Position numbers and translations under genes: made by a program. A stretch of DNA of 64,000 nucleotides. Origin: Halobacillus_B rhizosphaerae (GTDB lineage Bacteria > Bacillota > Bacilli > Bacillales > Halobacillaceae). The notes under the pieces are model-generated. The model made no database searches and was not told the DNA's origin. It saw only the letters and a list, made by a program, of their open reading frames with translations. Shown here in pieces: positions 35,163-42,619 of the stretch (positions within the stretch are counted from its first letter, which is position 1; each line of letters starts with the position of its first letter). The stretch lies in the NCBI RefSeq assembly GCF_046719735.1, contig NZ_JAUTWQ010000006.1:62001-126000 (forward strand), read 5' to 3'.

Positions 35163-36518
35163 TTATAAAGCAATCGAGCTGTGACGTTTGTTCACCTTGG
35201 TGGCTGTACCTAGTTTATAAATGTGTGATTTGTCATAATCAATGAATGCATTTCTTGTATCCACAATAGGTACCCCGAGCTGGGCGAGCTCTTCATAATC
35301 AAAGTCACTATGATTGGTGACTAATACCATGCAGTCATACTGCTTGAGGTTCTCTTTATTATAAGAAATAGACCGAACGACTTCCCCATTATCATCAAGA
35401 AAGCTGTGGGCGTGAGGATCATAGTAATCGACATTCGCACCATTCTCTTTATACAACTCATAGATATAGAGTCCAGGAGATTCTCTAAGGTCGCTGATGT
35501 TTGGTTTATAAGCCATGCCCAAAATTAAGATCTTAGAACTGTTAATGGACCTGCCGTAAAGATTCAGTACTTGGGAGGTTTTGGCTTCTACAACTTCTGG
35601 CATATTATTATTAATCGATTGGGCAAGATCGATAAACTTACTATAGAAACGGAATCCTTTTGCCTTCCAGGATAGATACATCGGATCAAGCGGGATACAG
35701 TGTCCGCCAATTCCTGGGCCAGGCTGGAACTTCATAAATCCAAATGGTTTAGTTGCTGCGGCATCGATTACTTCCCATACATCGATATCCATACGCTCAC
35801 ACATCATAGCAATTTCGTTTACGAAGGCGATATTGATACTGCGGAACGTGTTTTCAAGCAGCTTGGACATTTCCGCCACTTTAGGAGAGGAGACTCGAAC
35901 GACGTTGTCCAGCATTTTTCCATAAAGAGCAGCCCCAAGCTCACTGCAGGTATCTGTAATCCCGCCCATCACTTTCGGCATATTATGCGTATTATAAGTG
36001 GTGTTTCCCGGGTCTACACGTTCTGGGGAATAACATAAGAAAATATCCTCCCCTGCTTCATACCCCATCTTGTGGAATTCACTGTAGATCAGTTCTTCCG
36101 TAGTCCCGGGGTACGTGGTACTTTCCAGAGTAATCAGCATTCCTTTTTTCATATGAGGCTTCATTTCATTAATAACTCCAGTGATATAGGAAGTATCGGG
36201 ATCCTGGTTGTCGCTTAGCGGTGTTGGAACACAGATGCTTACAGCGTCCAATTCTTTTACGACTTCATAATTAGGTGTTGGAAGAAAACGGTTGGTAGCA
36301 AGACACTCTTGAAGTTCTTCATTGGAGACGTCATTAATGTAAGATTCTCCTTGCTGAAGAGAAGTAATCTTTTTGTCATCTAAATCAATTCCACATACTG
36401 TGTAGCCCGCTTTTACCATTTCCATTGCTAACGGGAGACCTACATACCCCATACCTACAACGCCGACATTTGCTTTTGTCTTATCAATCTTTTGATTAAG
36501 CTGTTCAACATATCCCAT
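35163..36518 (-). CDS. Nucleotide-sugar 6-dehydrogenase, UDP-GlcNAc (WbpA) type
   Basis: NAD-dependent dehydrogenase of 451 residues that oxidises C6 of a UDP-hexose to the uronic acid in two steps. The Rossmann motif 'GVVGMGYVGLPLA' is near residue 18, 'CVPTPL' follows, and the active-site Cys lies in 'PGPGIGGHCIPLDP'. That last form is typical of the UDP-N-acetylglucosamine/N-acetylgalactosamine dehydrogenases (WbpA, TviB) rather than UDP-glucose dehydrogenase (GGSCFPKD). The expected product is thus an N-acetylaminouronic acid nucleotide. AGAGGGA precedes the ATG. It sits between the receiver protein and glmS in the exopolysaccharide operon. Substrate specificity is inferred from the motif. 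Confidence 0.88.
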   Translation of the reverse strand: MGYVEQLNQKIDKTKANVGVVGMGYVGLPLAMEMVKAGYTVCGIDLDDKKITSLQQGESYINDVSNEELQECLATNRFLPTPNYEVVKELDAVSICVPTPLSDNQDPDTSYITGVINEMKPHMKKGMLITLESTTYPGTTEELIYSEFHKMGYEAGEDIFLCYSPERVDPGNTTYNTHNMPKVMGGITDTCSELGAALYGKMLDNVVRVSSPKVAEMSKLLENTFRSINIAFVNEIAMMCERMDIDVWEVIDAAATKPFGFMKFQPGPGIGGHCIPLDPMYLSWKAKGFRFYSKFIDLAQSINNNMPEVVEAKTSQVLNLYGRSINSSKILILGMAYKPNISDLRESPGLYIYELYKENGANVDYYDPHAHSFLDDNGEVVRSISYNKENLKQYDCMVLVTNHSDFDYEELAQLGVPIVDTRNAFIDYDKSHIYKLGTATKVNKRHSSIAL

Positions 36519-36563
36519 TTTCGAATCCCTCTCTTTTCATAAATTTATATAGTAGAAATTTGT

Positions 36564-37394
36564 TTATACTTGCTGAGCTTGCGGTTCTAAGAGTTTCTTA
36601 ATTCGTGCTTCCAATTCAATTAAGGAAAATGGTTTGGTAAGATAATCTGAAACACCATACTCAAATGTGCGTTTGATATCTTCCTCCAATTGTTTATTGG
36701 TCAATACAATAATTTCTGAAGAACCTTTGGTATGATCATCAATGTTTCTAATCTGGTTAATAAATTGGTAACCATTGATGGCTGATAAATTAATCTCTGT
36801 AATTACAATGTCTGGGAGCAGCTTTTCATACTGCTCGATCCCTTCCTGACCATCCAAAGCTGTGTGAATCATGTATCCTTTTCTTTGTAAATAAGTCTTC
36901 AGAAGCTCGTGGATACTGTCGTCACTATCTACTAATAGAATGGAAGGCTTCCAATCATTCGATGGCATATCATTTGTGAAAATCCGAATATCCTGTTCGC
37001 CTCGATTACTTTCCATCAATTCCCATATCATACTGAATAACATTTGCTCGGATTGTTCGCGGTTTTCTGTAAAACTATTCACGAGAATCGGTCCGCTTAA
37101 TTTCTGGCTGCTGTCCAAATATTCCTTCACATGGAGGGAATAATAATGGGTAAATCCAAGCGTGCTGCCTTCTAGCAAAATAACAGTCATCTTCTCTGCA
37201 GGATCATAGCTTAATTGAATTTCTACGTCCGGCTCCACTTGTTCGAGATGATTCTTTAACTTGTCGACCCATCCTTGATTCAAATCTGCCCGGCAGAGAA
37301 TGACTCCATAGGTCATTTTGCTGGACTGATAGTTTTTTATAAAATGGTTGAAGGTTTGAATAATTCTTGAACCTACGTTTTCCTTTTGAGCCAC
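36564..37394 (-). CDS. Receiver-domain protein with Glu at the phosphorylation site
   Basis: Protein of 276 residues. The C-terminal 125 residues are a response-regulator receiver: 'ILLVDSDDSIHELL', 'PDIVITEINLSAINGYQF', 'IIVLTNK' (Thr232) and 'DYLTKPFS' (Lys254). The residue aligned with the phosphoacceptor Asp is Glu200, and one of the acidic pair is Ser157, so the domain is probably not phosphorylated and may be locked in an active-like state. The N-terminal 145 residues have no family I recognise and are not a DNA-binding domain. Start is GTG at 37394 with AAGGAGG upstream. It lies between the GT2 synthase and the dehydrogenase, so a role in controlling synthase assembly or activity is plausible. 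Confidence 0.75.
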   Translation of the reverse strand: MAQKENVGSRIIQTFNHFIKNYQSSKMTYGVILCRADLNQGWVDKLKNHLEQVEPDVEIQLSYDPAEKMTVILLEGSTLGFTHYYSLHVKEYLDSSQKLSGPILVNSFTENREQSEQMLFSMIWELMESNRGEQDIRIFTNDMPSNDWKPSILLVDSDDSIHELLKTYLQRKGYMIHTALDGQEGIEQYEKLLPDIVITEINLSAINGYQFINQIRNIDDHTKGSSEIIVLTNKQLEEDIKRTFEYGVSDYLTKPFSLIELEARIKKLLEPQAQQV

Positions 37395-37420
37395 TTTCTT
37401 CTCCTCCTTATTAATAAACC

Positions 37421-38842
37421 CTATGCTGACTTATTCTCATCTTCATTCCAGCTAGTTCTTGTCATGGTGCCCCAGGAATTGTTTTTTCTCATAAAATCGA
37501 TTTGACCTAGGAATCGCCATAAGATTCCCAGCTGCCGATAACCAAAGAACATAAGAACCGTGAAGAAGAACATCTTAAAGTAATCACGAATTCTGGGATA
37601 CCTTTGGAAGGCCATTTCTTCAAGCAGCAGTGACCCCAGTCCAAGTAACGATCCGTACAGCACATTGATTAAGGCAAATACAGCCATAATCTTCCATCCG
37701 GACATGTCCAGCAGACTGTAACCGATTAACGCCAGCAAACCAGTTATTCTAAAGTAAGGGCTGAGCGTTTCGAAAATGATATTATAAGGAACGGTTAACC
37801 ATCCCATGACTTTGTACTTTGGTCTAAATAACATGTACATGCCTTCTTCAATCATGTTTTTCAAATTCCCTCTGCCCCATCTTTTCCGCTGGCTTCCTAG
37901 AATCTTGAAAGAATCTGGTGCCTGAGTCCAACAGACAGCATCTGGGCAAAAGTCGATCTTGTAAGGCAGTTTATTGTCGAGCATGTACCTGTGGAGCTTA
38001 ATAATAATATTCATATCTTCACCAGGATAACCACCACGGTAGCCACCTACCTTAATCACGTATTCTTTCTTAAATACGCCAAATGCACCGGATACAATAA
38101 TCAAACCGTTAATTTCACTCCAGCCAATTCTTCCTCCCAGAAACGCTTTTAAGTATTCGACAGTTTGAAACATAGGAAGGAGCTTCTTAGGCAGATTCAC
38201 CTTCTTAACCATTCCATTTTCAATGCGGCACCCATTAGCAATACGGACATTGCCGCCAATAGCTACGGATTCTTCGGGGTTTTCCATATACTTTCTCGCA
38301 ATCCTGATCAAGGCATCCTTCTCAAGGAGCGAATCCGCATCAATGGAAGAAATCAACGGATAATTTGAAACGTTAATTCCAGCGTTTAAGGAGTCCGCTT
38401 TCCCGCCGTTTTCTTTGTCTACAATGTAAAGGTTCGGAAAGTCCGGATTATAGTAAACTCCACGGACATTCGCCGTTTTCACTGTATTCTTCACCATCGT
38501 GGGTTTCTTATATTCCAATTTAAATTCATCGATGAGGACATTCAGCGTTTCATCAGAAGATCCATCATTTACCACGATGACTTCAAATTCCGGATAATGT
38601 AAAGCTAGTAAACAGCGGACATTTTCCTTTACGGTCAGTTCTTCATTATAGGCCGGAACTAGTATAGAAATCGGCGGCACATGCTTAGAACCGGCTAAGG
38701 ACTGATACTTGGAAAATACAGTGCCCTTAATTATTCTGCCTATTCTTTTGAAGGAAAAGAGAAGAATGGCAAGGTAAATACTGTTAATAACTATTACGTA
38801 ATACATAGCAAAGATTCCATAGCCTAGTAATAGATCTCTCAT
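37421..38842 (-). CDS. Processive GT2 family polysaccharide synthase
   Basis: Membrane glycosyltransferase of 473 residues of the cellulose/hyaluronan/poly-GlcNAc synthase type. One N-terminal helix (about 8-30) precedes a cytoplasmic GT-A domain with 'VPAYNEE', 'VVNDGSSDET', the metal-binding 'SIDADS', the catalytic 'GED' and the acceptor motif QRKRW (Q, R, W conserved). Four to five C-terminal helices would form the export channel. Such enzymes polymerise a UDP-sugar and translocate the chain at once. Neighbouring precursor genes suggest UDP-GlcNAc and an aminouronic acid as donors. It follows the HEAT-repeat gene and precedes the receiver gene. The product polymer is unknown. Confidence 0.88.
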   Translation of the reverse strand: MRDLLLGYGIFAMYYVIVINSIYLAILLFSFKRIGRIIKGTVFSKYQSLAGSKHVPPISILVPAYNEELTVKENVRCLLALHYPEFEVIVVNDGSSDETLNVLIDEFKLEYKKPTMVKNTVKTANVRGVYYNPDFPNLYIVDKENGGKADSLNAGINVSNYPLISSIDADSLLEKDALIRIARKYMENPEESVAIGGNVRIANGCRIENGMVKKVNLPKKLLPMFQTVEYLKAFLGGRIGWSEINGLIIVSGAFGVFKKEYVIKVGGYRGGYPGEDMNIIIKLHRYMLDNKLPYKIDFCPDAVCWTQAPDSFKILGSQRKRWGRGNLKNMIEEGMYMLFRPKYKVMGWLTVPYNIIFETLSPYFRITGLLALIGYSLLDMSGWKIMAVFALINVLYGSLLGLGSLLLEEMAFQRYPRIRDYFKMFFFTVLMFFGYRQLGILWRFLGQIDFMRKNNSWGTMTRTSWNEDENKSA

Positions 38843-38860
38843 ACAATCCTCCCTCCTTTG

Positions 38861-40027
38861 TTATATGGCTTCTACTAACGATCGATCTTTACCAAAGAAC
38901 TTCTTATAAATAAAGTGCTTCTGATTACTATCAACCGCGTGTTCAATAAGCTCCCGCTGCTTAGCTGCATGATCCAACTCTTCATGTACGTAATCAAGCG
39001 CAATGGATGATCCGTATGCACTCTCATTATCCAGTGCGATCTTGCAAAGAATAGAAAATCCTACATTGCCTAGCTTTAGTAGATTTCCTGCGCAAACTCT
39101 GGAAATTACCTTATTCGAACTATGGAGTGCTTCTTCCAGGAGATCAGCATAGGCAAGCTGGCCAGTATCTCCTATCCACTCAAAAATGTGTAAGCGGACA
39201 TCGTCATCAGAACTTCGGGCAAGCAGCTTCACATCTTTCTTGGATAGTTTCATATGATTCGTTAATAACTTAGTCGTTAAGCTGCGGATTTCTTTATCGT
39301 CTGAATGAATCAAACTGCTAAGAAAGGAAGGAAGGTCCTCTCCTTTATAGTCACGCAGTCGAATTAAGCCTAGTTTCACCAAATCCGGCTGATCGCTCGA
39401 AATAAATTCGATATACTGATCTTTGAGATTTAATGGGGAATCATAGCCGATGTCTGCCAATAATTGAAAAGTACTTTTCTCCCCGCTAGCAAGATATTTC
39501 AGCATTTCTGCCACTTCTGCCGGCTGTTTAGATGCCTGTGCGATGGAGCGGCCAATGATAAATATCGTAGAGTCATAAGGATTTTTATCGAGCATTTTAA
39601 ATAACTGAGGAACTGCCTCTTCACTTTCCATCGCCCCCAGAAAGTATGCTGCATCTATCCTGGTATAATGTGATAAACTTCTTAGTCGCTTTAAGTTAAA
39701 CTCTATAAGTCCCATGTCCTTACACAAGTCAAGAAGACTTTGCTTATGCGCTCCTGATAAAGGTGCCATCCATCTATACAGCGTATCTTGGAGGACCCTC
39801 TTCTCAAATGTACTTAAGGTCCGATGCGGGGGCTTTAACCTCTCGCTCTGCCCCATTTCTGTTTGTACGTAATGGAGATAACCGCTGAACTTAGCCAAAC
39901 ATTGTTTGGTTTTCTTTTGTTTACGGATTTTACCAAGCTTTATGATGAGAGTAATTCCCATGACGATCGCCATTAGTACTAAGAGAAATACAATCATTCC
40001 AACTGCCACTTTTAAATTTAAAAACAT
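38861..40027 (-). CDS. Membrane-anchored HEAT-repeat protein
   Basis: Protein of 388 residues with one N-terminal transmembrane helix ('VGMIVFLLVLMAIVMGITLII') followed by a basic stretch (KIRKQKKTKQ) and a cytoplasmic alpha-helical solenoid. The solenoid shows HEAT/armadillo-like repeats: 'IDAAYFLGAMESEEAVPQLF', 'PDLVKLGLIRLRDYKGEDL', 'RSLTTKLLTNHMKLSKKDV', 'VRLHIFEWIGDTGQLAYAD'. Such scaffolds usually mediate protein-protein contact. AAGGAAGGGAGG precedes the ATG. The gene lies between the anchored glycosidase and the GT2 synthase, so it may be an accessory subunit of the synthase complex. I do not recognise a named family. Confidence 0.75.
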   Translation of the reverse strand: MFLNLKVAVGMIVFLLVLMAIVMGITLIIKLGKIRKQKKTKQCLAKFSGYLHYVQTEMGQSERLKPPHRTLSTFEKRVLQDTLYRWMAPLSGAHKQSLLDLCKDMGLIEFNLKRLRSLSHYTRIDAAYFLGAMESEEAVPQLFKMLDKNPYDSTIFIIGRSIAQASKQPAEVAEMLKYLASGEKSTFQLLADIGYDSPLNLKDQYIEFISSDQPDLVKLGLIRLRDYKGEDLPSFLSSLIHSDDKEIRSLTTKLLTNHMKLSKKDVKLLARSSDDDVRLHIFEWIGDTGQLAYADLLEEALHSSNKVISRVCAGNLLKLGNVGFSILCKIALDNESAYGSSIALDYVHEELDHAAKQRELIEHAVDSNQKHFIYKKFFGKDRSLVEAI

Positions 40028-40044
40028 TATGGCTCCTCCCTTCC

Positions 40045-42168
40045 TTAATTAAGTGATCTAAATGCTTTTTTCATCAGATCATATCCCTGTTTCTTACGTT
40101 CATGGTAATGGACCTTCTCCCAGTTCTCCCATTGATACCGTGACTTATCAGATAGTGAAATCGTATCTGGATGCGGATCAAATCCTTTTATAGCGCCGTC
40201 CGAGCGGTCTACGATCCACGGAACAAACGTCAAGTCTTTCGTAGTAGTGGTTGGAAGTGAATTCTTGCCTGACTCTTTTTCTTGATAGCCGATCACTTGG
40301 TGAGTACTTGGATCTGCAAATCCCAGCAGCGCCCAGGGAATCTTCATTTCTATAACACTGCCTTTGACTTGCCATAAAGCTTGATCTTTTTCCGCACCGG
40401 CGTCAGCCCTGTTCAGTTGTCCAACTTTCACATCTTCAAACGGAAGCGAAGCGTTGGCTTGCGGAGGTTCCATTTTTCTGCTCACAGCTAGTCTCCACGG
40501 TTCAAAACAAGGCTTTGTATTGCCGCAGGTCGACGTTGCTTCTTCATAAAGACGCTGATCAAAATCGTAATTCGAAGCGATCCTAACTTCACTGTTCTGA
40601 CCTAATTCAATTAAGGTTTCCAGCCCCTCATCTAACTTTTTGTTTCCTAATGCTTGGGGAGACTTAATTCCTCCGTGTATGGTGTTCACACCGAAATAGA
40701 GGGTTTCCTTAGCAGGATCAAATTTCTGTTTCAGCTTAGCTGTAACGTATACATAGCCTTCATCATGGGTAACCCACATATTTTGAAAACGATTTGATTG
40801 GGGGAAAAGCTTTTGTTTATCATCGATTTCCTGCCAATCTTTTTGTGAGCCATCGATTTGCAGATGATCATTTTTTTCAGGATCCATTGCTATAAGGCCA
40901 AACGACATTTCCGGAGAGAGATAATTAAACCAATTCGGACGGCTTTGTTTCTTCACGAGTGGAACCGTATTCCAGGTTTTCTTAAACCATTCGTCCTGCC
41001 AGCTGAATAAGACCGCACCTGCATAATCCTCCGCATGAATTTCCTTAAGCATTGCTGCATCCATCTTTCCTTGTTCCTCTTCACTGTGGCCGCCTTGATC
41101 TCTCCCTTTTGGGCCGTGATGAGCATTCCCGAGTGAAGAAGGAACCCCGAATTCCGTGATCATGATTGGCATACCTTTGTGATACTGTTTAAGATTTTTC
41201 AAATACTTTTCATAAGAATCCATATTTGAATCTTGCTGTTGATGATCCGATTGGTTCAAGAAATCGGGATAATAGGGATAAGCATGAAACGAAGCAAAAT
41301 AACCAGCCTTCCAGTTCCTTACTTTGATATGAGTCGCATCTACACTTACTGAATCCTCAGTGGGTAATGGCTCTGCGGGATGTTTCAATGGATCAGTCGT
41401 GATCCAGTTCGTGAAAGTCAGCGGATGCTGCCACCCCTTTTTCTCTTCCGTTTTCGCTGTATAGTTTAACAATTCGGCAAGCCAGCTTTCGAAAGGGGAA
41501 GCCTCCTCAACAGCTGCCGCTTTGTCTCCTTTAAAAACGGGGCGCCCTTTTTTCTTTTCATTTGTATGAGCGACTACTTTCGGATCCCATTCTGTTCCAA
41601 TGTGCCAGGCAAGCAAGTAAGGACTTGCGTCATAGGAATACTCGCCGCTTGCTTTTCCAGGTTGATCCGGCAGAGTAATATCCCCGTAAACAGCTCCAAT
41701 CGCATGATCCAATTCTTTTTTAAAAGCGTTTGTAACCTTTTCAGACCAAGCATTTTGAGTTTCATTCAGCAGTTTGACAGGTGACCACACCCCTTGCATG
41801 AAGTAAAGAGGATCTTCCTTGTGATCCTTGTTAAACTCGACCAGTGCTTCATAAAAGACGGGTTCATGAATGGTATAAATCCTAACTGTATTGACACCCA
41901 TATCTTTCATCATTTGAAACCAGTCCAGGTATTCTTCTTTCGTGATCGGGAGCTCCCCAGGAAAATGTCCGGGTAAAGTAGCTCCTAAATTTACTCCTTT
42001 AACAAATAGCGGGGACCAGGATTTATTCTGATACACTTCTAATTGTTCTCCATTAGTTCTGAATTTGATATTTGTACCATTACTAAGTTCCTTACTCTCT
42101 ATCACACTGTGATTGGTAAAGAGCAGGTAGCTTCCCACCCCGGCAACCACGAGTAATATAGTGAGCAC
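40045..42168 (-). CDS. Membrane-anchored clan GH-A glycosidase-like protein
   Basis: Protein of about 707 residues with one N-terminal helix ('LTILLVVAGVGSYLLF') and a large extracellular part. The barrel shows 'LFVKGVNLGATLPGHFPGE', 'MGVNTVRIYTIHEP', a candidate acid/base Glu in 'LLAWHIGTEWDP' and a candidate nucleophile Glu in 'PIMITEFGVPSS', the spacing expected for clan GH-A. The C-terminal 250 residues resemble a CBM9/DOMON-like sandwich ('LQIDGSQKDWQEID', 'DEGYVYVTAKL'). The GTG at 42168 is 26 bases from the GGAGG at 42195-42199; an in-frame ATT at 42186 is ideally spaced and may be the real start. First gene of the exopolysaccharide operon, probably processing the polymer outside the cell. 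Confidence 0.72.
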   Translation of the reverse strand: MLTILLVVAGVGSYLLFTNHSVIESKELSNGTNIKFRTNGEQLEVYQNKSWSPLFVKGVNLGATLPGHFPGELPITKEEYLDWFQMMKDMGVNTVRIYTIHEPVFYEALVEFNKDHKEDPLYFMQGVWSPVKLLNETQNAWSEKVTNAFKKELDHAIGAVYGDITLPDQPGKASGEYSYDASPYLLAWHIGTEWDPKVVAHTNEKKKGRPVFKGDKAAAVEEASPFESWLAELLNYTAKTEEKKGWQHPLTFTNWITTDPLKHPAEPLPTEDSVSVDATHIKVRNWKAGYFASFHAYPYYPDFLNQSDHQQQDSNMDSYEKYLKNLKQYHKGMPIMITEFGVPSSLGNAHHGPKGRDQGGHSEEEQGKMDAAMLKEIHAEDYAGAVLFSWQDEWFKKTWNTVPLVKKQSRPNWFNYLSPEMSFGLIAMDPEKNDHLQIDGSQKDWQEIDDKQKLFPQSNRFQNMWVTHDEGYVYVTAKLKQKFDPAKETLYFGVNTIHGGIKSPQALGNKKLDEGLETLIELGQNSEVRIASNYDFDQRLYEEATSTCGNTKPCFEPWRLAVSRKMEPPQANASLPFEDVKVGQLNRADAGAEKDQALWQVKGSVIEMKIPWALLGFADPSTHQVIGYQEKESGKNSLPTTTTKDLTFVPWIVDRSDGAIKGFDPHPDTISLSDKSRYQWENWEKVHYHERKKQGYDLMKKAFRSLN

Positions 42169-42186
42169 TTTACCCTTCCAATGAAT

Positions 42187-42616
42187 TGTCAGTTCCTCCT
42201 TTCTTTTGATCTTCTAAATCTCTTTTTTCAAATTATTTCTTGTTGAAAATTTAAATGTAAACAGTTAACTTGAAGTTGTCATTTGCTGAGCACACATTAA
42301 ACCTATCACGCACATACCGGCCATTTCATCGAAAACTAGGATTCGGAACTCCGAATATCTATTTCGGTACCCCCACATATTTCGTGGAGTTAACAGGTTC
42401 TCTCTTCGGTCCATGCGGAAAAAATACATCTCTCTTAAAACGGATGAGATTCATATGTAAAACGCTTACTTTTTTCCGCAGCAAAAAGACCCGGGGACCC
42501 CCGGATAACCCTGAAAGAAAAGAGTTCGATGTTACCGGCTGAAAAAAGGTTTTTTCCTATTGATTTTCATAAAACTTTATTGACTTCTTGTTAATGAAGA
42601 ACATTCTGGAGGGTAA
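42187..42616. other. 430-bp structured intergenic region between the operon and the divergent barrel gene
   Basis: No convincing gene. It holds a perfect 11-bp inverted repeat TGCGGAAAAAA / TTTTTTCCGCA (42415-42425 and 42470-42480) enclosing ATCTC/GAGAT, a small hairpin ATTCGG-AACT-CCGAAT (42341-42356), and a GC-rich hairpin CCGGGG-AC-CCCCGG (42491-42504). It must contain the promoters for both directions and may contain a leader RNA. I could not match it to a known riboswitch by eye. Confidence 0.55.
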
Positions 42617-42619
42617 ATG

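Noticed and set aside
42270..42542. Plus-strand frame of 90 codons in the intergenic region before the secreted barrel gene
   Set aside because: No ribosome binding site, unlikely composition, and it spans clear inverted repeats, so it is more probably leader or control DNA.
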